64,000 nt of DNA. It comes from Lumbricus rubellus (lineage: Eukaryota; Annelida; Clitellata; Crassiclitellata; Lumbricidae). Position numbers and translations under genes: made by a program. Shown piece after piece: positions 12,271 through 23,900 of the stretch. The notes under the pieces were generated by a model. That model ran no database searches and had not been told where the DNA came from. It saw nothing but the letters and a program-made list of their open reading frames with translations. The DNA lies in contig OX243815.1 in the NCBI GenBank assembly GCA_945859605.1, forward strand, positions 32,036,118 to 32,100,117, given 5' to 3'. How positions within the stretch are numbered: position 1 is the first letter of the stretch; every line of letters starts with the position of its first letter.

Positions 12271-14305
12271 AGAGGTCCATACGTGAAATTTCAAAATCAG
12301 TATTATGACAGGCACCCAGGCCCGCTTCATTTCATTTGAGATGGACTCGAATTTCAACTTTTAGGTGATCGGCGGCGGAGTTGTGATAAATAGTTCCTGA
12401 TTAATGCCTCTCTAAAACAATTGTATTTAGCAATGTATTAAAATCGTAATTGAATTATAATAAATTATAGGCTAGGTACAATATTGTACGGTAGAACGAC
12501 TCGTGACAGCACTTTAAAAACTGTTAAAAACTGACTGCCTGTCTGTTACACCTGCTAATCATTCATCAATATCAAGTGAGACTGAGATTAATATTGCATC
12601 CGACATTTTAGCAAGTGGCAATAAAGCTCGTCTCATGTGCATTCGGTTAACCGCACCGAATGCACCGCGAATGCACCGAATGCACCTATGGTAGAAACGA
12701 CACTGCTATAGTAAGCACTACGGTAAACAATAAACACTAAGCATGAGCAATCTGTCATCTTAAAGGTTTGCATCAATGGTTTCATTGTGACTGTGTCTTG
12801 TGACGTAACGGATGAAACCAATAAAGTAGGTCTATGCATGTTTGGTACAAAATAATAAGTTTGAAGGACTCGTTCAGGCGCCAGTGAATAAGTGGGCTTA
12901 CTATTGTACGGTACTGTGTTTAGCTTTCGAATGACGCCGTAGAATAAGCCTATTGGATTTTACGATTGACCTACACGGTAAATATGAAGTTATGTTAGCT
13001 AACATAAAGGAAAGGAAGATACCGGGTATAGAGTATAGACCTATAGGGCAATTCAAGAAAAAGGCAGAGCAAGATCAAGTAAAAATAAAGTAGACTTAAC
13101 TGAGGTGAAATTACAAAATGCAAAGTGAGGCTTTGTTAAGAAAAGTGAGATGATGAAAGGTAAACAGACGTACAATGGTAGATATGGGGAATTAAAACTG
13201 TGGGTAGGGACTACAGTAAGACAACGAACGATGGAATAGCGGGAAGTGAAGCAATGCAGAGTAAAGTGAGGATTGGTTTCTTGACCCAAAAATACTCGAT
13301 TATTTGTTAGTATAAACAAACATTAAACGCCTATAATTATAATGCAAGGTAAAGTAAAAACTGGTGCCTGGTCTACTTAACTGCTAGTTCACATAAACAC
13401 TGACTATAATACGGTACGTCAAAACTCAAAAGCCCAAATAATATTATTGGCAACAATCTGAATGGTAACCAACGGTCACATGATCTCACGGTAAATAATA
13501 TTTGTGACATGTTTTATGTAATAGGCCTAAATCAAAATTAATGGTAAAGAATGATTGAATGGACCCTAAAAGTATAAATATCTAGGAACAGAGGTTGCTC
13601 AGTGTACCCATCTTCAGAAGTTCCGTCGTCATCATCACATCGTTAACAGAGGTGCAGTAAAAAAGAAGAAAGAAAGGTCTACTGAAATTGAAACGGATCC
13701 TCATAGTTGGAAAAGGTACGTACACCTAAATATTATGGCCCACTCAGCCTTCCATTCGCTAGGTGGAATTGGTTAAATGAGCAGTATATATAGGACAGTA
13801 GTGCCTTGCATGGCTGTCATATTAAATATCATTCAACTTCTTTTTGTGTATTTAGGCAGACTGACGTAAACGCTGCATTACTCGATGGCATCTGAATTTG
13901 CAGGCTTCAGTGCAGAAGAATGTACAGTGTACACATAATATTCACCGAACTAAACCCCAACAAAGGTTTTTTCTATAATTATAGGCCTCTATACGACTTT
14001 AGACAGTTAGAGAAAGGTAAATAGCAGACTATACTCATAACAACGCATATACCGTATAGCCTGTATAGGCTAAGCTTAATTATAGGCCTACTCTATGCAA
14101 TGTGCATATTTTGTATAAGGTGCCATTGAATATTGTAAACATACACATGAACTATTATGTAGGGGCCCAATATTACACACAAGGACTTCGCGTATGGGTG
14201 GATGGATGCATAGTTTAACGACAGCTTGCCGTCGACACAAATTTGTTTGGCATAGTGCAGGCTATTTACAACTCACCTTGGACTTCGTGTAATAAGAATC
14301 CGAGT
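12271..14305. other. Intergenic stretch without recognised gene
   Basis: Apart from a dispersed repeat at 13,739-13,842 I see only AT-rich unique-looking DNA and a short array of GAATGCACCG motifs near 12,638-12,690. Confidence 0.55.
13739..13842 (+). repeat. Dispersed ~100-bp repeat, copy 2
   Basis: Shares the CCACTCAGCCTTCCATTCGC and GTGCCTTGCATGGCTG cores with 17,526-17,620 and, more weakly, with 3,274-3,370. Confidence 0.65.
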
Positions 14306-14309
14306 TTAA

Positions 14310-15145
14310 CCCTTATAGGGTAACCGGGGGGTAAAAAATAACCCCCAGCCTACTTTTTTTCGTATACTTTTTTTGAATAAAAGAAAATAGACTTGTGCTT
14401 TTGTGACTTTTCCTAAATATGTTTTTTCTTCACAATGTCGTTTTCAGCTGTGCCAAATTGCGCTGCCACCTAGCGGCAGACTAGTGTGAAAAGTAAGGTT
14501 TCATATTCCAGTACTGGATAAATCATTTCTACACTATGTAGATGTAAGCATAGTAGTTGATAGAACTGAATTGTTGGAGATATATGTGGTTCTTGTATTT
14601 TTGCATATGAATTAGCCATTCTTTGCTGTATGATTTCTATTTCAGGTTGCATTATATTAGTGTAGATTACTTACTTTTGCATAAAGCTATCGAAAGAAAT
14701 AGGTGAATACAACGCCACAAAAGGCGCCGTGGACTCATTCGACCAAGAAACAAAGGGATACACTTGCAGTTACAGGACCAGAAGATGGCCTCTTCTATTT
14801 CTTGGTTGATGCAGCAGCGCTCAACGCATATATCATAATTATAGAAGTTGCAGAATCCAACATGGCGAGATCACGCACAATCAGTAGGCCTACGTTTGGA
14901 CAAGCGCCGTGTGTTCCTGCTGGAAGTTGGTCATGAGCTAATCAGACCGCTTATAATCACGAGTCATCATTTTAATTCAAGATTTGTTACTCATTACGTT
15001 CAACAATGTCCTTGTCTATCATATAAATTAAACAGGACCGAAATTGGTTAAACATTTCCCTAGATTTGACGAAAATAAATTGGGGGTATTTTTTTACCCC
15101 CCGGTTACCAACAACTGTAACCGAAAAAGGGTTACCCTATAAGGG
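14310..15145. mobile_element. TTAA-flanked element (piggyBac-like MITE)
   Basis: 836 bases between two TTAA sites (14,306-14,309 and 15,146-15,149). The ends start CCCTTATAGGGTAACC and finish with its complement. A second inverted block, GGTAACCGGGGGGTAAAAAA-like, lies next to the left end and about 40 bases inside the right end. TTAA duplication and CCC...GGG termini are the hallmark of the piggyBac superfamily. The interior has no transposase, so it is a non-autonomous copy. Confidence 0.8.
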
Positions 15146-15389
15146 TTAAGTGTATTGGCATAATGGCATTCAATATAGTATTTTGAGCCTACGTAGGCCT
15201 ATAGGTTCAAGCAACATAGGACAATTAAGATTCCTGATTCTAATTATGCGCTCTTTGGCATGCTTAATTAATAAACTATTACATGTATACCTCTTAAAAG
15301 AGACCAATGCATCTTTGGTGTGGCGATGCGTATCAGGTTGAATAGTACCCTCTCGTCTGTGCGAGCTTTGCCTCTACTTTCCACTTGCA

Positions 15390-15645
15390 TAGGCCACTGC
15401 GCATTGCGCTCTTCTGTCCATGGCGACTTAGTGGTTCCGTTCACTCGCTCTGCAACAATGCAGAACCGTTCCTTCTCTGTCGTTGGTCCAGCAACCTAGA
15501 ATGGACTTCCCTTGACTATGTGACCTTCCAAACCGTTCTCAATTTTACAAACTGTTGAAGACTTTTTCGCCTGTTCTCAGCCGGGAGCGCCTCTGAGTAG
15601 GTATCTTGAAGGGCGCTATATAAATTCTGATTGATTGATTGAATG
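15390..15645 (+). mobile_element. LINE 3' end (CR1/L2-like) with GCGCTATATAAAT tail
   Basis: The plus strand encodes a degenerate VGPATxNGLPLTM-like segment, resembling the WNSLP motif at the C terminus of CR1/L2-type reverse transcriptases. It is followed by GAGCGCCTCTGAGTAG, GGCGCTATATAAAT and a (TGAT)n tail. An inverted homologue is at 21,548-21,790. Confidence 0.65.
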
Positions 15646-16051
15646 CATAAACCTTGAATAACCACCGTAAGCCATCTCGCTCAATGTGGATTGTCTGTCA
15701 GTCAACCGCTATATCAAATTCTCAGTAAATAAATAAATAAATAAACCTCAAAATATAAATCCAAGACCAGAGGCAGTTTGTCGCACACTGGATGTCGACA
15801 ACTGAACGAAGATGGATACATGTAGATAGATAAACCGAAGTCTCGCCTCTTTTGCAACTCTTACCCCGACTCATCTGATCTTCCACCTTCCAATTCTCGA
15901 CCTATAGACTATAAGCTTATAGCAACTCAAGCGTAGACATCTACTCTACCCCCTCCGTCCCACTGGAAACCACACTTCGGGGACAACCCTCCTGACTTGA
16001 CGCAGCGCTGGTGACTAAGTGTCTTGCTGCGACTTCTCTTCACGCTACTCT

Positions 16052-16118
16052 CATTCATTCATTCATTCAAGTATTTATATAGCGCCTCTTTAAGAAAACT
16101 ACTCAGAGGCGCTCCTAC
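16052..16118 (-). mobile_element. LINE/SINE tail fragment
   Basis: A (CATT)n start, then TTTATATAGCGCCTCTTT and CTCAGAGGCGCTCC: the reverse complement of the tail at 15,585-15,640. Confidence 0.7.
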
Positions 16119-16179
16119 TCTCAATCGTGTCATCTTGTCAGCTGCTTTTTGCTTCTTCTGCCTTGAGTCTTGCAGCGAC

Positions 16180-16366
16180 TTGATGCAATGTAATGATGTG
16201 AAAATGTTAATGTAATAATGTAATGATGCAATGTAATGATGTGAAAATGTTAATGTAATAATGTAATGATGCAATGTAATGATGCAATGTAATGATGTGA
16301 AAATGTTAATGTAATAATGTAATGATGCAATGTAATGATGCAATGTAATGATGTGAAAATGTTAAA
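16180..16366 (+). repeat. ~45-bp tandem array just upstream of the cysteine-rich gene
   Basis: Four or so copies of an AT-rich unit containing GATGCAATGTAATGATGTG and AAAATGTTAATGTAATAATG end about 25 bases before the ATG at 16,391. It is in the promoter/5' UTR position of that gene; any effect is unknown. Confidence 0.85.
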
Positions 16367-16390
16367 TTAAGAATTAGTGTAACATTTCAG

Positions 16391-18028
16391 ATGAAGAACG
16401 TCGTTTATCTCAGCATGATTTGCCTGCTGCTGGTCATCCTGTGTAAGACAGTTTCTTTCTTATACGTACATTTCCATCTTTCTAAAATAATTAATCAACA
16501 TAGTTTAATAATTAATAGGTCTATTATATTGAGCTGCAAGTGTCGCTATACTTCAAGTATGATCCAAATGAGATCCTACTATATAACAAGTTACAACCTG
16601 ACTCGATTTTGCATATCATTTCACAGCCAGTGTCTGTCATCATATAGGGCCTAAGCGAAAAACAAGCGGTGACCACACTGAAATAACTACTTCAAGAAAC
16701 ACTCATTGAAACATAACATTATTCATCAGAAACTTCTATGTTCAATTTGAGTACGGAAACAATCGAAATATATGATTCTAAATCTTGTATAAATTATTTT
16801 GTTATCGCTAGTCTAGTCGTAATCGTTATCGTAATCTCCAAGTTTCTAAAGCGCTATACTCGAAAGCCAAGCGCGGGGCACCAGCTAATTTGTATATACA
16901 AAGGCCTTAAAACATTATTGAGCTATCGTTAGGCTACTATTGTGGACAATTATTGTTACAGGTGAGCCGTATGCAACGGACGAAAAAACAAATCGTACCT
17001 GCGCGGTTCCTGAATATTGCCAAGTTCACTGTCCCTTCAGCCGCAGCTGCTTGCAGACTTGTAGGCTAAGTTTACTTTTATGGTCAACTTTGTCTGCAGT
17101 ACATTTGCATCAGTTCGGTTTGAGATAGGAGTCACAAGTCATAAGCAATGATGTGTCAGAGTGTATATTGTGTAACTAAAGTAACTTCCTCAACTATGGC
17201 ACATTCATTTTAGTTATTTTTATTTCTCGCATTTGCTGTAGCGACCCTTCAAGTTCACTGCTCAAAGGCGCTCTCAGCTACAGCGTAGACACTGCATCGG
17301 AGTTTCACACCGAAAACACACGAGCAATTGCGAGTAAAGGACTTGCTCAAGGTCTGTTGCTTGAGGTGGATTCGAACCTGGAAACCTCCTCCGGTTCCAA
17401 CGCACCGAACCCAACACTGCACCACAGCGACCCACATGGGTTTAGATGAATGGCGGCCATCTTGAACAAAAAGCAGACGATCAGCATGAACGATGGATCG
17501 ACTCCCAATAACTTAATTCCCAAAGTCCACTCAGCTTTCCATTCGCTAGATGTCATTAGTAAAAATTAAAAGTAGGACAATTAGTGCCCTTGCATGGCAG
17601 CCATAAAGTTACATTCGGCTATTGTAATTATTTGTAGCCCTCCGCTCATACCATGACCTGTATCCAGACTTTAGTGTGTCATTTTGGATTAATAATGAAC
17701 ACGATTGCAAGAATAATTATGGTTGCAGACGTCAATGATCTAAAAGCAACCTGGCTGAATACAGCGCAACTTTTTGTACATGAAACACCAACAGTGTGAG
17801 AATTTTCATTAAATTCTATTGGCCAAAAAATAATATTCAGGACGTTTGTGTTTTCGTTTGTTTCTGTGTCTGTCTTCATAAGTAGGCCTACATTTTTACC
17901 TGGTGACTTGCTATTCGTAAGTCGTGAAGAATGGCATTAATTTTTTTAATTAGCAGATTATTCTTTTCGTTCTAGGCATATGTCCCAAGGATCTGGAAGC
18001 GTTACCTCCTACACCGAGTGACTGGTGA
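16391..18028 (+). CDS. Small secreted cysteine-rich peptide precursor, family unknown
   Basis: Three exons, 16391-16442, 16962-17060 and 17976-18028, join in phase 1 at both introns to give about 67 residues. Exon 1 encodes a textbook signal peptide: MKNVVYL, then a hydrophobic core (MICLLLVIL). The predicted mature part is about 50 residues. After a Cys at the likely signal-peptidase boundary it has six cysteines spaced C-x5-C-x3-C-x5-C-x3-C-x-C, then a Pro-rich end (ALPPTPSDW). C-x3-C plus C-x-C recalls defensin-type or trypsin-inhibitor-like folds, but loop lengths match neither and I do not assign a family. Exon 3 ends in TGG TGA; a GTGAGT donor overlaps this stop and, if spliced to an acceptor near 18,966, recreates TGA, so the protein end barely changes. 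Two in-phase junctions and the cysteine density argue against chance. Secretion is supported; function is not known. Confidence 0.65.
17236..17437 (-). mobile_element. tRNA-derived SINE, copy 1
   Basis: Read on the minus strand, a tRNA-like head (B box GGTTCGAATCC at about 17,367-17,377) is followed by a body with AGCAAGTCC and GTGAAACTCCGATGCAGTG, then a GAGCGCCTTTGAGCAG tail. Related units lie at 41,458-41,664 and 57,353-57,490. This copy is in intron 2 of the cysteine-rich peptide gene. Confidence 0.75.
17526..17620 (+). repeat. Dispersed ~100-bp repeat, copy 3
   Basis: Best match to 13,739-13,842, sharing CCACTCAGCTTTCCATTCGC and CCTTGCATGGCAGCCAT. It lies in intron 2 of the cysteine-rich gene. 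Confidence 0.65.
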
Positions 18029-20937
18029 GTACTGAGTCACACCTCCCTTTATTCACCAGAACTATGGAATTTTAATGCTACCTGCCTAAGGACCTGAATG
18101 AGTATTTCTGATAGCTTCTTCCATTTTTCCACTATTACACCTGCACGAGAACATTTAGTAGTTTTAATTTCTTTCTTTATCGCATGTGTGTAGTGTCATT
18201 CATTCATGCATACTTCATTTATATAGCGCTCATTCAAGAAATCCACTCAAAGTCCAGTCCAACCACGATTGTACAAATATAGGTTTAAAGTAGGCTGTTA
18301 GACACTAACGAGGCAAACCCTATATTTACATGTATATAGTCAACAAAGATTTTAATCTCCGAAATTTATCAGCGCCATATAAAGCCGCTTAGTCAGGGAG
18401 TGCAGCTTGTATACAACGGGTCAACGGCACTTACTTGGGACTGTGACATCCCTATCATAGTCATGCACCCATGAATGAGTCAAGTCTGCAATAACCGTCA
18501 GGTCAGATTCCAATTGGAGGTCAAGTTTAGTTAGAAGGGGCTTAATCAATTGGAGGGGAATGAACTTGGTCGCACACTATAGAGAATTATTATTTTTATT
18601 CGGAAAATACGGGTGGGGTTTGAACCCGTAGCATCCCTATCATAGTCATGCTGCGCCCATGATGACTATTTATTTATTTATTCCGATACGGTATTTACAT
18701 GGCGCCCCTTTTGCAGGTTTCTATACTCAGATGCGCTGTCTGCGCTAATCTTAATATTGATGTTTAAGTCAATAATTATGATGAAATAGTCAGTGAAAAC
18801 GAACACAGCAATAGGACTATTGCAGATATCTGTACGTATGTAATGTTAACTGCAGGCTAATTGAAAATAATTCTTTCTCAAATACCATTAAGCTTACTGC
18901 TAGTATGCCTTCTTGCAGCATCGATTAGACAGTATTTTTACACAAGAGATTTGTGTTTATGTTTCAGATAAATATTCATCGTTCAACGAACGCGACACCA
19001 AAACTCGACAAATCTTTACAGAAGTGCTTCAGAAATAATTGACAGCAGCTAATTTGCATGACTACGTGCTATATAACTTTGAATGCTTTGAATGCCTCGA
19101 AAATGCAGTGTTTGTTTAACGAGTAGCATTTTTGTAGAGCCGTATTATAGTAACTTAGCATTAAAATAAGTTTATTAAAAGCCCGTCTGTCTGTTTGTCT
19201 GTCTTCATGCTTATTTTCGTGTCACTTCATTTACTGCTTCTGTTTGGTTGAACTTCATAGAATATCCTTCCATGCTGTAGAGTGTAGAGTGTAGAGCATT
19301 ATTATTATTATAAATCTGATTCGTGATCGTTAACTTTCGATAAATTTCGTTAGAGAAGTAAATCGGATTAGTGGGAAATCCAATCTCGTTGTTTCAACAC
19401 CACAGTCCTAGCAGCGAATGCAGAGACAAAGCACTGAGGGTAGGAAAAGATGGAAGCCGAGTCAGAATGGGGGAAGAGAGTAAGGTGGCGAATGGTGTCA
19501 CTTGATCGCAACACCCCCAACCTCTTTCGTTACTCCAGATAACTATAGCATCGATGTTTTATTCAGTTACACAGACCGCCAATGTCCCACCCAACCACCC
19601 AACCACCCACCCAACCACCCACCCAAGTGACCCAACCACCCAACCCTTCTATCGTCCTTTCTATTTGCCTCGTCCAGAAATGTCTCTCGGTTTAACATCA
19701 TGTCTCTCTTCTATGCTTTCATATTTTTCCATTTCCTATTTATTGAATCGGTTTGAAAAGAAAGGAAATACATGTAGTTTCTGTTGAGTTCGAGGTGGAA
19801 AACGAGACAACAAGAGTTAAAGTCTAAATGATCCCTCGAACGACGTCGTGACAGACCTCTTAGAACGAGTCGAATTGCGGTCTTTGTCTATCTGCCTGTC
19901 TGTCTGTTTCTCTGGCTGTCTGTCTGTCTATCTGCCTGTCTGACTGTCTGTCTGCCTGCCTGTCTGTCTGTCTGTCTGTCTATCTCTGTCTCTTTTATTG
20001 TTCGTATATGTATATGTGTCAATGTCTTTCTTTACGCCTTCTCTTCTTCAGTGTGTTTCTTCTGGGCTTCTCTTGTCACTTTGCTATGGCCAGTCCCTTA
20101 ATTTCTGTCCATATCTTGTTCCCCTCCTTGGCGTATATAGGGGCTACATTTAGCTTATATTTTTTATTGTGCGTACAGCTGCCCTATTGCAACTAAATGC
20201 GTTCGCACGTACATTCACATTTCACACGTATGTACAACATGTATGTGTGTAGAACAATGTATGTATGCATGTTAGCAGCATGTATGTATGCATGCATATA
20301 ATTTATGTAGTAGGCCCTATGCATCTGCTTCATGCTTTCGCCAGGCTCATCTGCTTTTGAAAGCTTTAGCAGTTTAGCACATCGTGATATCAAGCTGCAG
20401 TCGACCTGATGCATGGCGGGCATACACCATCTTCACGCATTGACGTTGGAATTATTTCGATGTTCTTCCGCAACTCATCGTCATCAGAAGTGCTATCTTG
20501 AATCTTGAATCATGAATGAATAGTTTGTTAGAAATTATTAGCAATTGATGAGAATTGTTCTTATCTACAACATATATAAAAAAATAAACGTAACTCAATA
20601 TAAATCATTTGCAATCATTATGAAATATAATTTGTAGCAAAGTTCATCGCGATTAGGACCCACTACAAATTTGCAGCAGGTTTATCTGCAGCTAAGCAGA
20701 AAGAAACAGTGAAGTCAAATGATCATCTGTGTTTGGGTTGGATAGGCCTATCGACCAAGCTTTGACACTCTTGATGTTTTAAATCCCCACAGATCTATGT
20801 TGGTTCTCACATATTCTAGCTTATTTAAGTCGGCTGCAAATTCCTTGTGTTCTGGAAACGCAAAACGATAAATAGCCCATTAATTGTGCCCATAACTGAA
20901 GCTTATCGATAACAACAATAATTGTATCAAGAAGACA
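18029..20937. other. Intergenic stretch, repeats and no recognised gene
   Basis: A LINE/SINE tail (TTTATATAGCGC) sits at about 18,218-18,235. A 26-base motif with ATCCCTATCATAGTCATGC occurs twice (about 18,449 and 18,628), the second next to a tRNA-like GGGTTTGAACCC. An ACCCAACC pyrimidine array lies at 19,585-19,645 and a (TGTC)n tract at 19,890-19,990. No coding exon was found. Confidence 0.6.
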
Positions 20938-23900
20938 ATGACCGGAAACTCAGCGTTCAGACGGCAGCAGCAGCAGCAGAGTCAAGGTTAGTGATGCGAA
21001 TTCAGTCTACACGTCGTGTATAAATAAGCAACTTTAAATGATTTCATATAGCCCTATAAATAAGTATTGCGTGTGCATTTGAATTATGACTGCATTCGTA
21101 ATCGCAACTATAGCATATACAGGATTACAGGTGGACCATTTACGACGAACAATAATTAACTACAAAAGCGAATTTTTTAAATCACTCTGCAAGGTTAATT
21201 AAATGACGTTATTAAATGTTATTAAATGTTATTAAATGTTATTAAATGACGAGTTTGCACAACTCGTCTTAGCAGCAGAGTCTGTCCTTCAGCATGAACG
21301 AGAAATCTCAGAAGCGGTGATTATTGACTCCAGGTTTCGTGATTGACGATCTTATTTGATAATATCAGTGGCTGCACATGGTCATTTTTGACATTTTAGC
21401 CGAGAGTTTTGTTGCTATTGGCTGAATGTCTAATGTGAGTCTCAATGTTACTTAAACCTTTTTGTAAAATCAGTAAGTTTAAGAAAACATTAATCTCACT
21501 AAGTTCACTGATGCTGCGGACAATATAAACAATTTTACTATATATTATTAATCAATCAGTCAGAATTTATATAGCGCCTCTTCAAGGTATCTACTCAGAG
21601 GCACTCCTGGCCGAGATCAAGCGAAAAACAGTCTTCAACAGTTTGTGAAGTTGAGAACAGCTTGGGAGGTGTCGCATAGTCAAGGGAAGTCGATTTCAGA
21701 TTGTTGGACCAACCAAAGAGAACGAACGCCTCTGCATTGTTGCAGAGCGAGTGAAAGGAACCAAGGTTAGTGAGTAGTACGGTAGTGAAACTTATAATTA
21801 TACTTATACACGTCGTCGAAGCCTTTAGCAAATCAACGGTGGCTCGAACGACACTTTGCCCCTGCTGTAACAATTTGCACCGACACTCGAAGAACTTTTA
21901 AAACGGCCTTGTTAATAATTGATGTGTATTTTGTGTAAACTGCAAATAATTTATGGAGACTGCTGCGTCCTCTTCGAAAAGCGCGTGAGGTCCATTTTTT
22001 CTTTTCAAGAGCGTCTCTGATTTGATCGGTGGTGCTGTATAAATGTCCGCTTACATTTACAATTACTTTGCAATACTATTACAGGGCCCATCAGTCAGTA
22101 GGAAAAGAAATTCCATGACTTGATATGTTTAGAGATATTGTTTTCTTCTGGCTCATAGTTCTGGTAAATAATTATTTGTGATGTCAGCTGTAGTAAATTC
22201 TGGTTTAAACCTCGTCTATTTCTGAGAACTGTCTCAAGTGTGGACAGGTCAGATGAATTCGGCAGACATAGGGTCTACACCATTTGAAGCTGTAATTGAG
22301 AATTACAATGATAAATAATATTAATATAAAGACTACTAACTTAAATCACGATGTGACAAAATTTATCGAATTATTACAAGTCTTATGCTATACCTAAGCT
22401 TAGTTCTCTTAAGAATATTTCTTAACTATAAATTTCTTTTATCTGAAAAATGTCAAAATGAGCACAAGCAGATAGTTTCAGACATAGGCTAATAGTTTGA
22501 AATGCATAGCCAAATACATTATTCAGATATATAAATGTGTAGACCCATGTTTATAGTGAATTTTAAAATTTGCACGAGATTTCCTAGCACATGGCTATGA
22601 TTTTGAAGATGAAAGACCGGCCTAGACGGCGACTGCAGACACAATATCAGTTAATTATTGAACGAAGACGAGAGGTCTTAGCATCTCAGTCGGTGGACCG
22701 CAGTCTCTACTTTCGGGTCAAAAATCGGTGGAAGAAAGGTTAAAGGGAGGGGCACATATTCAGCGACCTATGACCTCAAAACGATGTGGATGGCGAATAA
22801 TTGACGAAGGCGGTGGAAGAAGAGTTTGCATGGAAGCCAGTGTCTTTCTTCTCAGATGCCGATCATAATAAGTCAATTACGTTGGACCAAAAGGTCATCG
22901 TTCCTGGTCGTCATCATCATCATCGTCATCACCATTTATCCTCACCATTATCAACATCACCACCACCATCAGCAGCAGCACAGCACCAGTAACAGATGTC
23001 CAATCAGCCATGCAAAATGATGCAATCTCATACATCCATCTCTTCGATATTGAATGTCTAAAAGATAATTATTAATAAGGTATCTGCTGCTGCTGCTGAT
23101 TGACTGAGAACGGTGAAGGGAGGAAAGAGGAGGAGGTGGCTGATTGAAGTTTCAACTTGAGTATTCTTTTATAGGTGTCATGAAGTTGTTGCTTGTAGTT
23201 GCAAGGACCTCGTAGGGTAACATCTCTAAGGGATACTCTTAAGTAACCATGCATGAGTATCGTCTTTATAATGTGCTATACACAAGAATATCAAACTATG
23301 CATATATCATCCATGGACTGTGTGTGTTATAATTAGTTTTCTACTTAGCCACTTATATTACAAAATTGCTTTATTTTATTCTACGTAATTATCCCTAATA
23401 ATAGTAATGAAACATTTTCTCCGAAGTAGGCAGAATCTGTCAGAGGCTTCAGTATTATTTAATAAGAAATAAAACATCTGGAAGGCTATTATTAATCTTC
23501 TGTTTCCTGGTCGTAGAAAGGCAACATTATGGCGTTGCCATCATCGTGATATGTAGGCTACGTTGAAAGAAGAATGTTGTTTCCCGTGAATCCATCCGAT
23601 TAGCTGAGTTTCGATCCTCTACACTCTACAGCACTCTGCAAGTGTAGAATAATTACCATAGTATTGAATAATCGCAATTAATGTATGTTTTATTTCAATA
23701 TTAAGTCGATTGTGATGAGATTCCGTTGTGCGCCAAATGTGGTCAGCCGATCTCCGAACGATATCTGCTGAAGATCTTCGACCTATCTCTGCATTCAACT
23801 TGTCTGAGATGTGTCGAATGCCAGAACCTTCTCACAGACAAATGCTACGTCAAGGCTGACAGGTTCTTCTGCAGAAATGATTTCTACAGGTGCGAATATT

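Noticed and set aside
22801..23020. Plus-strand open frame in Lhx3/4 intron 1 with a His-rich end
   Set aside because: No acceptor or donor in a phase joining the flanking exons; the His run is a CAT repeat.
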